DNA from: Rubrivivax sp. | GTDB lineage: Bacteria > Pseudomonadota > Gammaproteobacteria > Burkholderiales > Burkholderiaceae_C | Length of the DNA stretch: 46,636 bases | Reading direction: 5' to 3' | NCBI GenBank assembly: GCA_030680415.1 | Contig: JAUXVE010000069.1 | Coordinates: forward strand, 1 to 46,636 | Shown here: positions 34,403 to 43,427 of the stretch, piece by piece | Position numbering within the stretch: position 1 is the stretch's first letter | How the letters are laid out: each line of letters starts with the position of its first letter | Notes under the pieces: model-generated | What the model was told of the DNA's origin: nothing | Databases searched by the model: none | What the model saw: the letters and a program-made list of their open reading frames with translations, nothing else | Position numbers and translations under genes: made by a program

Positions 34403-37400
34403 TGTTCCACGTCCGTCTGCTCGAGCTCAATGCCCAGCTTGCCAGCGAAGTCCTTCAAGTCATGCCCCGATGCGAAGTGCGCCTTTCGGAACGACATGGT
34501 GACGGGTGTGTCGGGCGCGAACTTCTCCAGCACCTTGGTCAGCAGTGCGGTAATGAATGCGGCATCGACACGCACCTCGCCCACCATGACGCTGGCCACC
34601 TTGTTGCCCTGCCCGACCATCAACGACACGTTCTCGAATTCGGCAGACTTGTCGGCGGCTTGCTTGAGGCCTTCGAAGGTGGTGGCTCGGGAATCGAGCT
34701 TTCGGCCCGTTCGCGACACGAGGCGTGCAGGCTTGACTTCATCGATCTGTATGCCCTTCTTGCCGCGCGCCGGGAAGCGGAAGTCGGCTTTGGCCTCCAG
34801 CCCGTCGGTGGTGGCGAAGGCACGCAGCAGCACGTCGTCATCGCCAATCTCGACCGGGGCCACGTAGGGCACACCGTCGCGCGGCTCACTGCCGTCGAGC
34901 GTGTAGCGGATGTCGCCGCGCGGCGCGACCAATAGCTCCACCCTGCGCTTGCCACCCATCTCGGCCAGGCGATTGCGCAGCACGAGCTGGTTGGTCCAGG
35001 TCACTGGGTCGCCCACCTCGTATTGCCCCGAGACATCGCACACCATGAAGCTGACGCGCAGCGCCGTGGTGGCGTATGGGTTGTCCTTGAGCACGGGGCT
35101 GGCTTCGGACACCACGGAATCTTCGGCGTAGTGGATGCGCGGGGCCGGCCCGGCGTTCACCGGGTTCACGCGCAGGCGTACGCGGCCCTCGTCACCCAGT
35201 TCGGGCTCGGCAACGATCTGCGCGGTCGTGCGCTTCTTCTTGGGCTTCTTGGTGACGTAGCCGTTGCCCAGGTCTTCCCACAGGCCGCGGTTGCAGGCGA
35301 TGGTCTTGAGCGTGTCCAGGCCACGCGGCGGCAGCCAGGGCATGCCAGCTTGCTCGGTGTAGCGGTCGGCAGCGTCGGACCAGCGGGTTTCGTCCTGGTT
35401 CTCGGGCCAAAGCAGGTCTTGCGACTTGTCGCGGATGGCGTCGAATTCCTTCTCGACATCCAGGAAGAGCTTGAGCGGGTTGGACGTGAGCGTCTTCTCG
35501 ATCTGCTCCTCGCCGTTGAAAGGCTTGTTGGCGTCGCGCGTCATGTCCAGCGGCTTGGGCGCCAACTGCGCTGTCTTGCCGGCGCGCTGGATAGGGAACA
35601 ACACCTTGTCGAACAGGCTCAGCACCGTGGCGTTGAAGTCTTGCTCGTAGGCCTGCTGTTTACGTTCCAGGTCGTCGCGCTGTGGGTGGCCCTTGGGGAT
35701 GCGCCCGTCGGCCTTCTGTGCGGCGTAGAGTTGGCGCGCGGCTTTCTCGACACTGCCCATCGCAGTCTTGTCGCCGGTCAGCACACACAGGTTGTTCTTT
35801 TGGCTCAGGCCGTCGAAGAACTTCTGCACCTCGTCGGGCGGAATCTTGGAGTCGGGGCTGACGACCAGCAGCACGCGCCCCCGGCGCACGCGGTCGGCCA
35901 CATCTTCCAGGCGTGGCAGCGGCAGCACGTCGTCATAGACCGTCTTGCGCGAGGCCTTGAACATGTCCCGCAAGCGGTGGCGGATCAGGTCATCGACCTG
36001 GTTGTCCGGCGCGTCATGGGCCAGGCTTTGCAGCAGCTTGGTCAGGTTCTCCTGGCGGTCGAAGTAGTAGCGGCCCTCGGGTGTGTGGTGCAAGTACCAG
36101 GCGGCTTTCTCCAGCTCTTCGAACGCAGCCAGAAAGTCAGACGGCTCGCGAAGCGGCGACACCAGGCACTCGACCATCTCTTCGCGCGTCAGGCCCTTCA
36201 CGGCATTCACGGCCGTTGACAGGCTGGCGGTCATCAGCAGTGCGCCCACCTGGGTGGCGGCTTCCTTGCCAGTTTGCAGGTCGATCACCTGGGCGTGGGC
36301 CGACTGCTGGGCATCCCAGAGGTCCTTGGCGATCACGTCGCGCATGCCCGAAATCTCGGTCAGCTTGTCGCGCACGTCCGGCACGGACAGGTCGAAGTGC
36401 TGCGGGCCGATCAGGAACACGTCGTTCGCGTTGCGGCCCCACACGGACTTGAGCAGCCGCGACACCAGCTCGATGAGACCACGGGTCTGCTTGAACTGCT
36501 CGTTTTCCTTGAACAGCGCCACGACGTTCTTCAGGCGCGGATGGAACGGGTAGGTCGCGACGATCTCGTCGGCGATGGCTTCGGCGCCCCGATTGGCCGT
36601 CTTCGATTTGGCAGCCTCTTCCAGCTTGCGGCCGAATGAATCGGCGATGTCTTCGATCTCGGCCTTGTCCGGCAGCGACGAGAAGAGCCGCTTGCGCAGG
36701 ATGTCGTAGATCTCGTTGGCAGCCAGGTCGACCGGCGTGATGGTGCGCTCTTGTCGGCCGAGTTCGGCACGCGCGTCCTGCAGTGCCTTGTTGATGAGCT
36801 TGCCGCCCATGTCGTACGCGGCCGCCAGGTCCGAGGCGACGATGCAGACGTTTTTCTTCTTGCCGGCTGCGGTGAGCAGGTTGGCGAACGCCCGCGTGGC
36901 AATGTCGGCGACGGTGCCATTGCCGACCTTCTGCGTATCGAGGTAGTGGAAATACGGCGGCAACTCATCCAGCAGGATCAGCACCGGCTGGTCGCCCTCG
37001 AAGAGCTTGAGCCAATCCTTCTCGTCGGGCGCCTTGGGGCCGCCAGTCCAGAAGCTCCGGAACTGATCACCCTTGTCGAGCTGGTTGGCGATCTCGCCCC
37101 AGAAGAAGTGGTCGGGGCTGTTGCGGCCATTGAACGCCGCGATGGCAGCGCCCTGAAAGCCGCTGGCGTGCGGCATGCCGGCGCAGTAGGTCGCCCGCAA
37201 CGCCGCGTGCCGGGCGAGTAGGCCAAAGCCGACGAGCAAATGCGTCTTGCCGCCGCCCATGGCCTGCTTGAGATGGAATACGGCCTGCGACGATGCGCCA
37301 GCCAGCCTGGCGATGCCCTCGGTGATGAGGTCCTTCATGCCCTGCGTGATGAAGGTTCGGTCAAAGAAGGCCGTGCCGTTGCCTTCGGCCGAGATCAGCT

Positions 37401-37482
37401 CGTCGAGTTGTTCGATCTGATCGCTGAGCTTGACGCTCAGGGCGTTGGACTGCAGCTGGCAGGCGTCGCGGACGGTCTTCAT
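34399..37482 (-). CDS. DUF499 P-loop ATPase, phage-defence associated
   Basis: A 1027-residue ATPase. Walker A FHLKQAMGGGKTHLLVGFG lies near residues 66-84 and Walker B QPVLILLDELPPYF near 165-178. Long helical and beta regions follow, and a C-terminal domain includes GDIRYTLDGSEPRDG, a chitobiase-like beta segment. The family is seen with DUF3780 and DUF1156 in defence islands and is presumed to power DNA sensing or translocation. It overlaps DUF3780 by 4 bp. Two segments (35732-35805 and 36443-36596) are duplicated in the scar at 24.3-24.5 kb. The Fic stop lies 65 bp upstream, a gap in which I see no terminator. Confidence 0.9.
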   Translation of the reverse strand: MKTVRDACQLQSNALSVKLSDQIEQLDELISAEGNGTAFFDRTFITQGMKDLITEGIARLAGASSQAVFHLKQAMGGGKTHLLVGFGLLARHAALRATYCAGMPHASGFQGAAIAAFNGRNSPDHFFWGEIANQLDKGDQFRSFWTGGPKAPDEKDWLKLFEGDQPVLILLDELPPYFHYLDTQKVGNGTVADIATRAFANLLTAAGKKKNVCIVASDLAAAYDMGGKLINKALQDARAELGRQERTITPVDLAANEIYDILRKRLFSSLPDKAEIEDIADSFGRKLEEAAKSKTANRGAEAIADEIVATYPFHPRLKNVVALFKENEQFKQTRGLIELVSRLLKSVWGRNANDVFLIGPQHFDLSVPDVRDKLTEISGMRDVIAKDLWDAQQSAHAQVIDLQTGKEAATQVGALLMTASLSTAVNAVKGLTREEMVECLVSPLREPSDFLAAFEELEKAAWYLHHTPEGRYYFDRQENLTKLLQSLAHDAPDNQVDDLIRHRLRDMFKASRKTVYDDVLPLPRLEDVADRVRRGRVLLVVSPDSKIPPDEVQKFFDGLSQKNNLCVLTGDKTAMGSVEKAARQLYAAQKADGRIPKGHPQRDDLERKQQAYEQDFNATVLSLFDKVLFPIQRAGKTAQLAPKPLDMTRDANKPFNGEEQIEKTLTSNPLKLFLDVEKEFDAIRDKSQDLLWPENQDETRWSDAADRYTEQAGMPWLPPRGLDTLKTIACNRGLWEDLGNGYVTKKPKKKRTTAQIVAEPELGDEGRVRLRVNPVNAGPAPRIHYAEDSVVSEASPVLKDNPYATTALRVSFMVCDVSGQYEVGDPVTWTNQLVLRNRLAEMGGKRRVELLVAPRGDIRYTLDGSEPRDGVPYVAPVEIGDDDVLLRAFATTDGLEAKADFRFPARGKKGIQIDEVKPARLVSRTGRKLDSRATTFEGLKQAADKSAEFENVSLMVGQGNKVASVMVGEVRVDAAFITALLTKVLEKFAPDTPVTMSFRKAHFASGHDLKDFAGKLGIELEQTDVEQ

Positions 37483-37547
37483 GCGGTCGGTGCTCCTTGA
37501 ATCTTCATTGTCGGCCGTGGCGGGGCAGCGCCCGCGAGCCCCCGCGC

Positions 37548-38597
37548 CTATCGCAACTCATACCAAGCCCCCCGCCCCGCGCCGTGGGGGCCAAGCTGCC
37601 CGCGCTCAACCAGGGCGCGGAAGTGCTGCTTCAGCGTATTGCGGCTACTGCCGGTTAACCGGATGGCGTCGGCCATGGTGACGCGGCCGTGCTCACGCAC
37701 GAACTCGACGATCTGCAGCGACAGCTCGGGCAGAGCCGCCAGCACCAGCCTTTCGCGCTCGATCTTCCGATTCAATCGTCTGACCTGCTCGGCCAGCGAC
37801 CGCAGGAAGAACAGCAACCACGGTTGCCAGTTCGGCGCCTCACTGCGGATGGTGCCTTGGGTCTGGCGCAGCGCCAGGTAGTAGGCCTCCTTGCTCTGTT
37901 CCACCACGCTCTCCAAAGAGCTGTAGGGCACGTAGGCATAGCCGGCCTGCAGCAGCAGCAAGGTGGTCAGCACCCGGCTCAGGCGACCGTTGCCATCCTG
38001 AAAAGGGTGGATCACCAGGAACACCACCACCCAAAGGCCGATCAGCAACAGCGGGTGCACGCGCCCTGCACTGCGCTCCGCAACGAACCAGGTCACCAGC
38101 TCGGACATCAGCCGCGGGGTCTCGAAGGGCGTGGCCGTCTCGAACACCACGCCGAGCTGCTTGCCGTTCTCGTCGAACGCAACCACGCTGTTGGTCGAGG
38201 TCTTGTAGCTGCCGCGGTGCCGGGCGTCCTTCTCGCTGTGGATCAGCAGGTCGCGGTGCAGTTGCTTGATGTGGTTCTCGGTCAGGGCAATGTCTTGCCA
38301 TGACGTGAACACCATCTCCATGACCTTGGCGTAGCCCGCAACTTCCTGCTCGTCGCGGGTGCTGAACTTGTGGATCTGCAGGTTGGACAGCAAGCGCTCG
38401 ACGTCGCGGTCGGACAACCTGCTGCCCTCGATGCGGGTGGACGACCCGATGCTCTCGATCGTGGCCACCCGCAGCAGCGCGGACAGCCGATCCGGCGCCA
38501 ACGTACCGAGTGCCCGCCAGGCACCCTTGAACTCGTCGATGCCGGCGACGAGGCTCAGGATCTCAGGCGTGATCTGGATGGTGGCCGACTGGATCAT
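37548..38597 (-). CDS. Fic-domain AMP-transferase with winged-helix tail
   Basis: A Fic protein of 349 residues from the ATG at 38597 (MIQSATIQITPEIL); an in-frame ATG at 38639 would add 14 residues. The active-site motif HPFQDGNGRLSR lies near residue 199. The inhibitory helix motif SSTRIEG is near residue 55, N-terminal to the Fic core, so it is a self-inhibited class II enzyme. The C-terminus is a winged helix (RVTMADAIRLTGSSRNTLKQHFRALVERGQL), suggesting DNA binding. Fic enzymes transfer AMP to target proteins. It is first in the defence operon, 57 bp after rng on the same strand. Its role in the system is inferred from position only. Confidence 0.88.
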   Translation of the reverse strand: MIQSATIQITPEILSLVAGIDEFKGAWRALGTLAPDRLSALLRVATIESIGSSTRIEGSRLSDRDVERLLSNLQIHKFSTRDEQEVAGYAKVMEMVFTSWQDIALTENHIKQLHRDLLIHSEKDARHRGSYKTSTNSVVAFDENGKQLGVVFETATPFETPRLMSELVTWFVAERSAGRVHPLLLIGLWVVVFLVIHPFQDGNGRLSRVLTTLLLLQAGYAYVPYSSLESVVEQSKEAYYLALRQTQGTIRSEAPNWQPWLLFFLRSLAEQVRRLNRKIERERLVLAALPELSLQIVEFVREHGRVTMADAIRLTGSSRNTLKQHFRALVERGQLGPHGAGRGAWYELR

Positions 38598-38613
38598 CGC
38601 CAGCCATGGTACG

Positions 38614-38641
38614 CCATTTTGGCGCCCATTTACACCCATTT
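38614..38641. promoter_or_regulatory. Three helically spaced CCATTT repeats before Fic
   Basis: CCATTT occurs at 38614-38619, 38626-38631 and 38636-38641, about one helical turn apart, in the rng-Fic gap (AAATGG on the coding strand). This supports the downstream Fic start at 38597 and could be an operator for the Fic winged helix or for the DUF4062 protein. The regulatory role is inferred. Confidence 0.3.
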
Positions 38642-38654
38642 CGGTGGCGCTGAC

Positions 38655-40142
38655 CTACATCAGCACGATGTCGTACTGCTCCGGATTCATCGTCGGCTCC
38701 GCGCTCAGCGAGATCGGCCGCCCGATGAACTCGCTCAGGCCGGCGATGTGCACGCTCTCCTCGTCGAGCAGCATCTCCACCACCGCCGCGCTGGCGACGA
38801 CGCGGAATTCCTTGGGCGCGAACTGGCGCGCTTCGCGCAGGATCTCGCGCAGGATGTCGTAGCACACGCTGCGCGCCGTCTTCACCTGGCCGCGGCCCTG
38901 GCAGGTGGGGCAGGGTTCGCACAGCATGTGGGCCAGGCTCTCGCGCGTGCGCTTGCGTGTCATCTCCACCAGGCCCAGCTGCGTGAAGCCGCTCACGGTG
39001 GTGCGCGTGCGGTCGCGCGCGAGCTGCTTGCGCAGTTCGGCCAGCACCGCCTGCTGGTGGTCCTCGCGCGTCATGTCGATGAAGTCGGCGATGATGATGC
39101 CGCCCAGGTTGCGCAGCCGCAGCTGGCGCGCCAGCGCACCGGCGGCTTCCAGGTTGGTCTTGAAGATGGTGTCGTCGAAGCTGCGCGCGCCCACAAAGCC
39201 GCCGGTGTTGACATCCACCGTCGTCAGCGCCTCGGTCTGGTCGATGATGAGGTAGCCGCCGCTCTTCAGGTCCACCCGCCGCGACAGCGCGCGTGCGATC
39301 TCTTCCTCGATGCCGAAGAGGTCGAAGATCGGCCGCTCGCCGCGGTAGAGCTCCAGCTTGGCCAGTGCGCGCGGCATGTAGGTGTCGCCGAAGGCCCTGA
39401 GCGCGTCGTACTGCAAGCGCGAGTCGATGCGTATCGTCTGCGTGGCCTCGTTGACGAGGTCGCGCAGCACGCGTTCGACCAGGCTCAGGTCCTGGTGCAG
39501 CAGCGCGCCGGGAGGCAAACGCTGCGCGCGTTCGCGCACCAGCGCCCAGGCGCGGCGCAGGTAGGCAATGTCCTCGGCCAGTTCCTCGTCGCTGGCTTCC
39601 TCGGCGTTGGTGCGCAGGATGAAGCCGCCGCCCGGGTCTTCGGGGTTGACCGTGGCCAGCGCCTGCACGCGGGCACGCAACTGCTCGCGCAGTTCGTGCG
39701 AGCCGATCTTCTGGCTGATGCCGATGTGATTGTCGTGCGGCAGGAAGACCAGCATGCGGCCGGCGATCGACACCTGCGCCGACAGCCGCGCCCCCTTGCT
39801 GCCGATGGCGTCCTTGATGACCTGCACCGTCAGCGTCTGGCCTTCGAAGACCTGGCGCTCGATGGGCACCGGCGGCGCGTCGGGGCGCCCCTCGCTGCGG
39901 GCGCTGCCGTTGCCGCCCTGCAGGTCGGCCACGTGCAGGAAGGCCGCGCGCTCCAGGCCGATGTCGATGAAGGCACTCTGCATGCCCGGCAGCACACGCA
40001 CCACCTTGCCCAGGTAGACGTTGCCGACCAGCCCGCGTTCGAGCGTGCGCTCGATGTGCAGTTCCTGCACGATGCCGTTCTCGACGATGGCGACGCGGGT
40101 TTCCTGCGGCGCCCAGTTGATGAGGATGTCCTGGCCGGCCAT
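38655..40142 (-). CDS. rng: Ribonuclease G
   Basis: Endoribonuclease of the RNase E/G family, 495 residues, acting in 16S rRNA 5' maturation and mRNA decay. The ATG at 40142 gives MAGQDILINWAPQETRVAIVENG, the standard start; the longer frame belongs to maf. Seen: S1-like RNA-binding region about 38-110 (GNVYLGKVVRVLPGMQSAFIDIGLERAAFLHV), catalytic DQTEALTTVDVNTGGFVG and IIADFIDM with the metal aspartates, and the zinc-link CEPCPTCQGRGQVKT. It follows maf by 8 bp in a conserved betaproteobacterial order. The Fic gene starts 57 bp (or 15 bp) after its stop without a visible terminator, so defence genes may share its transcript. Confidence 0.96.
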   Translation of the reverse strand: MAGQDILINWAPQETRVAIVENGIVQELHIERTLERGLVGNVYLGKVVRVLPGMQSAFIDIGLERAAFLHVADLQGGNGSARSEGRPDAPPVPIERQVFEGQTLTVQVIKDAIGSKGARLSAQVSIAGRMLVFLPHDNHIGISQKIGSHELREQLRARVQALATVNPEDPGGGFILRTNAEEASDEELAEDIAYLRRAWALVRERAQRLPPGALLHQDLSLVERVLRDLVNEATQTIRIDSRLQYDALRAFGDTYMPRALAKLELYRGERPIFDLFGIEEEIARALSRRVDLKSGGYLIIDQTEALTTVDVNTGGFVGARSFDDTIFKTNLEAAGALARQLRLRNLGGIIIADFIDMTREDHQQAVLAELRKQLARDRTRTTVSGFTQLGLVEMTRKRTRESLAHMLCEPCPTCQGRGQVKTARSVCYDILREILREARQFAPKEFRVVASAAVVEMLLDEESVHIAGLSEFIGRPISLSAEPTMNPEQYDIVLM

Positions 40143-40150
40143 GGTCGCTC

Positions 40151-40765
40151 TCAGACGTCCAGCCGCACGCGGGCCTGCGCCAACAGCCGCGCGGTCTCGA
40201 ACAGCGGCAGGCCCATGATGCCGGTGTAGCTGCCTTCGATGCGCTCGATCCAGGCCGCGATGCGGCCCTGCACGGCGTAGGCACCAGCCTTGCCGTAGGG
40301 TTCGCCGCTGTCGATGTAGCGCCGGATGGTGCGCTCCGACAGCTCGGCCATCTGCACGCGCGACACGCTCACTGCCAGGAAGTTCTCGTGCCCGGCACTC
40401 AGCGCCACGGCCGTGAGCACGCGGTGCGTGCGGCCCGACAGCAGTCGCAGGCTGGCAGCGGCCTCTTCGGCGTCGCGCGGCTTGCCCAGGATGCGGCGGC
40501 CGACGGCCACCGTGGTGTCGGCGCACAGGATCGGCGCCGCGGGCAGGCCGCGCCGCGCCAGCCGCCGGCGCGCCACCAGCAGCTTGGCCAGCGTGACACG
40601 GCGCACGTACTCGGCCGGCAGTTCGCCGCTGCGCTCGGCCTCGAGCTGCTCGACGTCTTCCGTCTTGTCGGCCAGCAGCGGCCGGTGCGCCACCCCCAGC
40701 TGCTCCAGCAGCTGCGCCCGGCGCGGGCTTTGCGAGGCGAGATAGACGAAGGCGTGCGACGACAT
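40151..40765 (-). CDS. maf: Maf-family nucleoside triphosphate pyrophosphatase
   Basis: Hydrolyses non-canonical or excess nucleoside triphosphates (dTTP/UTP-type) to monophosphates, and is linked to septum control. It has 204 residues from the ATG at 40765: MSSHAFVYLASQSPRRAQLLEQLG with the SxSPRR substrate loop, ILCADTTVAVGRRILGKPRD (the position usually read as AETTV is CADTTVA here), and ERIEGSYTGIMGLPLFET near the end. A 148-bp part of this gene is duplicated at 24511-24658. It lies between rlmH (44-bp gap) and rng (8-bp gap). Confidence 0.94.
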   Translation of the reverse strand: MSSHAFVYLASQSPRRAQLLEQLGVAHRPLLADKTEDVEQLEAERSGELPAEYVRRVTLAKLLVARRRLARRGLPAAPILCADTTVAVGRRILGKPRDAEEAAASLRLLSGRTHRVLTAVALSAGHENFLAVSVSRVQMAELSERTIRRYIDSGEPYGKAGAYAVQGRIAAWIERIEGSYTGIMGLPLFETARLLAQARVRLDV

Positions 40766-40809
40766 GCGCGCATTGTGTATGCGCGCCGCTGCCGCCGCAC
40801 CGACCCCGC

Positions 40810-41280
40810 TCACTCGCGGTGGTAGGGGTGACCTTCGATCACCGACCAGGCGCGGTACAGCGCTTCGGCCAACAGCACACGCGCGTAGGCATGTGCCAGC
40901 GTCAGGTCGCTCAGGCGCAGGGTCTCGTCGGCGCCGGCCTTCAGCGCCGGGTCCAGGCCATCGGGGCCACCGACGAGCAGCGCCACGTCGCGGCCGTCGC
41001 CACGCCAGGCGCGCAAACGCGCGGCCAGTTGCGCGGTGTCCAGGCGCGTGCCGTGCTCGTCCAGCACGACGCGGCGAGCCCCTTTCGGAACCGCCGCCTC
41101 CAGGCGCACCGCTTCCGCGACCATGCATTGCGCTGCCGTCTTGCCGCCGCTGCGCGGCTCGGCCTTCAGCGCCTTGAGCTCCAGCCGCATCTCGGGCGGG
41201 AAACGCTTGGCAAAGTCGGCCCAGGCCGTGTCGGCCCAGCCCGGCTGGCGCTGGCCCACCGCCACCACCAGCAGCTTCAT
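40810..41280 (-). CDS. rlmH: 23S rRNA pseudouridine(1915) N3-methyltransferase
   Basis: SPOUT methyltransferase of 156 residues that methylates pseudouridine 1915 in helix 69 of 23S rRNA on the assembled ribosome. [10 protein letters not shown] at the start, [20 protein letters not shown] (SAM-binding knot), [22 protein letters not shown] and the terminal HPYHRE are all diagnostic. It starts 5 bp after the rsfS stop. The rsfS-rlmH coupling is widely conserved. Confidence 0.97.
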   Translation of the reverse strand: MKLLVVAVGQRQPGWADTAWADFAKRFPPEMRLELKALKAEPRSGGKTAAQCMVAEAVRLEAAVPKGARRVVLDEHGTRLDTAQLAARLRAWRGDGRDVALLVGGPDGLDPALKAGADETLRLSDLTLAHAYARVLLAEALYRAWSVIEGHPYHRE

Positions 41281-41285
41281 CGCCG

Positions 41286-41894
41286 CTAGCGGGAGCGCGG
41301 GGCCTTGCGCGCCGCAGTCTTGCCGGTCGCAGACTTGCCGGCCGCCGCCTTGCGGGCCGCGGGCTTGCGCGCGGGCGCCGCCTTCACAGCCACCGCGCGG
41401 CCGGCGGCAGGGCGGTTGACGCTGGCCGGCTTGACGGGCAGCTTGCGTGTCCCGGGCTTCTTCGCCGCCGGCGGCCGGGCGGGGGCCGCCTTCGCCGCTG
41501 GCTTGCGCGCCCGCTCGGGCTCGCTGGCCTTGACGAGCGTGGTCCTGGTCTCGCCCACCTTCATGCGCACCGGCTTGCCGCCCCAGATCTCTTCGAGGTG
41601 GTAGTACTCGCGGATCGACGGCTGCATGATGTGCGCCACTGCGGCGCCGCAGTCGACGATGATCCACTCGCCGTTGTCCTCGCCCTCGGTGGCCATGACC
41701 CGCATGCCGCGCGACTTGACGCTGTCACGCACGCTCGCGGCCAGGGCCTTGGTCTGCCGGTTGCTCGTGCCCGAGGCGATGATCACGCGTTCGAACAGGG
41801 CCGAGAGGTGTTCGGTGTTGAAGACGACGATGTTCTGCGCCTTGACGTCTTCCAGGCCATCGACGATGGCGCGTTGCAGCTTGCGGATGTCCAT
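41286..41894 (-). CDS. rsfS: Ribosome silencing factor with long basic tail
   Basis: Binds ribosomal protein L14 and blocks joining of the subunits in stationary phase. Residues 1 to about 115 are a complete RsfS domain ([70 protein letters not shown]). The last 85 residues are Ala/Lys/Pro-rich ([18 protein letters not shown] and similar repeats), like a histone H1 tail, and roughly double the usual length. The tail probably adds RNA or ribosome affinity. The start abuts the nadD stop. Confidence 0.94.
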   Translation of the reverse strand: MDIRKLQRAIVDGLEDVKAQNIVVFNTEHLSALFERVIIASGTSNRQTKALAASVRDSVKSRGMRVMATEGEDNGEWIIVDCGAAVAHIMQPSIREYYHLEEIWGGKPVRMKVGETRTTLVKASEPERARKPAAKAAPARPPAAKKPGTRKLPVKPASVNRPAAGRAVAVKAAPARKPAARKAAAGKSATGKTAARKAPRSR

Positions 41895-42497
41895 TCAACT
41901 CCCAGGGCGGGCTCGGTAGAGCCGATGTGAATCAATATAGCGCGCCACTGCGGGCGGCACCAGCTTGGAAATGTCCTCGCCTGCGGCGACGCGCTCGCGC
42001 ACTGCGGTGGCCGAGATGTCGAGCATGGGCAGCGGCACCACCTGGTGGGCGAAGCGGCGCACGTCCTCGTGCACCTCGCGCACCTCGCCCGGCCGGTTGG
42101 CCACCGCCAGCGTCACCAGGCCCAGCAACTGCTGCCAGCCGCTCCAGGTGTGCAAGCCGGCGTACTGGTCGTGGCCGATGATCAGGAACCACTGCGTGCC
42201 CGGCTGCGCCGCGGCCAGCGTGCGCACGGTGTCGAGCGTATAGCTCGGGCCCGGGCGTTCGGTCTCGATGCGGTCGAGCACGAAATGCGGCTCGCCGTGG
42301 ATGGCCAGCCGCAGCATCGCCTCGCGGTGCACGGCGTCGGTGAGCGGGCGCGACTTCTGCCAGGCCTGCCCGGCCGGGATCCAGCGCACCTCGTCCAGCT
42401 GCAGCTCGGCCAGCGCGGCGCGCGCCAGGGCCACGTGGGCGTCGTGCACCGGGTCGAAGCTGCCGCCGAAGAGGCCGACACGGCGAGCATGCGTCAC
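41895..42497 (-). CDS. nadD: Nicotinate-nucleotide adenylyltransferase
   Basis: Makes deamido-NAD from nicotinate mononucleotide and ATP. It has 200 residues from a GTG at 42497, which overlaps the hemF stop by 4 bp (GTGA). The nucleotidyltransferase motif appears as [18 protein letters not shown] near 8-25; the usual HxGH is HDAH here. [23 protein letters not shown] and the C-terminal [31 protein letters not shown] (ISxTxxR) confirm the family. The longer frame upstream is a shadow in hemF. Confidence 0.95.
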   Translation of the reverse strand: MTHARRVGLFGGSFDPVHDAHVALARAALAELQLDEVRWIPAGQAWQKSRPLTDAVHREAMLRLAIHGEPHFVLDRIETERPGPSYTLDTVRTLAAAQPGTQWFLIIGHDQYAGLHTWSGWQQLLGLVTLAVANRPGEVREVHEDVRRFAHQVVPLPMLDISATAVRERVAAGEDISKLVPPAVARYIDSHRLYRARPGS

Positions 42498-43411
42498 GCG
42501 GCCGCCCAGTCGCGCGGGCGCAGAAAGTCGCTGTACAGCCGCGCCTCGGGCGTGCCCGGCTCGGGGTGCCAGTCGTAGCGCCACTTCGCCAGCGGCGGCA
42601 TGCTCATCAGGATGCTCTCGGTGCGGCCGCCGCCGTGCAGGCCGAAGTGCGTGCCGCGGTCCCAGACGAGGTTGAACTCCACGTAGCGGCCGCGCCGGTA
42701 GGCCTGGAAGTCGCGTTCCCGCTCGCCGTAGGGCGTGTCGCGGCGGCGCTGCGCGATCGGCAGGTAGGCCGGCAGGAAGGCGTCGCCGACGGCGCGCAGC
42801 ATCGCGAAACCGGGCTCGAAGCCGCCTTCGTTGAAGTCGTCGAAGAAGACGCCGCCCACGCCGCGCGGCTCGTTGCGGTGCTTGAGGAAGAAATATTCGT
42901 CGCACCACTGCTTGAAGCGCGGGTACTTGTCGGCACCGAAGGGCGCCAGCGCGTCGCGGCAAACGGTGTGGAAGTGGCGCGCGTCTTCCTCATCGCCGTA
43001 GTAGGGCGTGAGGTCCATGCCGCCGCCGAACCACGTCACCGGCGCCTGGTCGGCGGGAAACGCCGCCAGCAGGCGCACGTTCATGTGCACCGTGGGCACG
43101 TGCGGGTTGCGCGGGTGCATCACCAGCGACACGCCCAGCGCCTCGAAGGGCGCGCCGGCGAGCTCAGTGCGGTGCTGGGTGGCCGACGGCGGCAGCGACG
43201 TACCCTTGACATGGCTGAAGTTGCAGCCGCCGCGTTCCAGCAGCCCGCCGTCTTCGACCAGCTGCGACAGGCCGTCGCCCTCCAGCTTGCCGCCGGCCGG
43301 GCGCTGCCAGCCGTCGCTGAGGAAGGCCTTGCCGTCCTCGGCCTGCATCGTGCCGACGATGCGGCCCTGCAGGCCCAGCAGGTAGTCGCGGACGCGGCTG
43401 GTGTCGATCAT
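42494..43411 (-). CDS. hemF: Oxygen-dependent coproporphyrinogen III oxidase
   Basis: Converts coproporphyrinogen III to protoporphyrinogen IX with O2 in heme synthesis. The 305-residue length is normal. Characteristic stretches: [76 protein letters not shown] and [33 protein letters not shown]. It indicates an aerobic lifestyle. It lies 16 bp after purD and is coupled to nadD. Confidence 0.97.
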   Translation of the reverse strand: MIDTSRVRDYLLGLQGRIVGTMQAEDGKAFLSDGWQRPAGGKLEGDGLSQLVEDGGLLERGGCNFSHVKGTSLPPSATQHRTELAGAPFEALGVSLVMHPRNPHVPTVHMNVRLLAAFPADQAPVTWFGGGMDLTPYYGDEEDARHFHTVCRDALAPFGADKYPRFKQWCDEYFFLKHRNEPRGVGGVFFDDFNEGGFEPGFAMLRAVGDAFLPAYLPIAQRRRDTPYGERERDFQAYRRGRYVEFNLVWDRGTHFGLHGGGRTESILMSMPPLAKWRYDWHPEPGTPEARLYSDFLRPRDWAAA

Positions 43412-43427
43412 GAGGCGTCCCGCGGCT

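Noticed and set aside
21070..38597. Integrase-driven genomic island
   Set aside because: No integrase, transposase, tRNA or attachment-site-like short repeat is visible; the only direct repeats are pieces of maf and DUF499.
38370..40229. Plus-strand open frame across Fic and rng
   Set aside because: Antisense to two clearly identified genes, with typical shadow composition.
40151..41128. Longer start for maf
   Set aside because: The extension covers rlmH; the family start MSSHAFVYLASQSPRR is at 40765.
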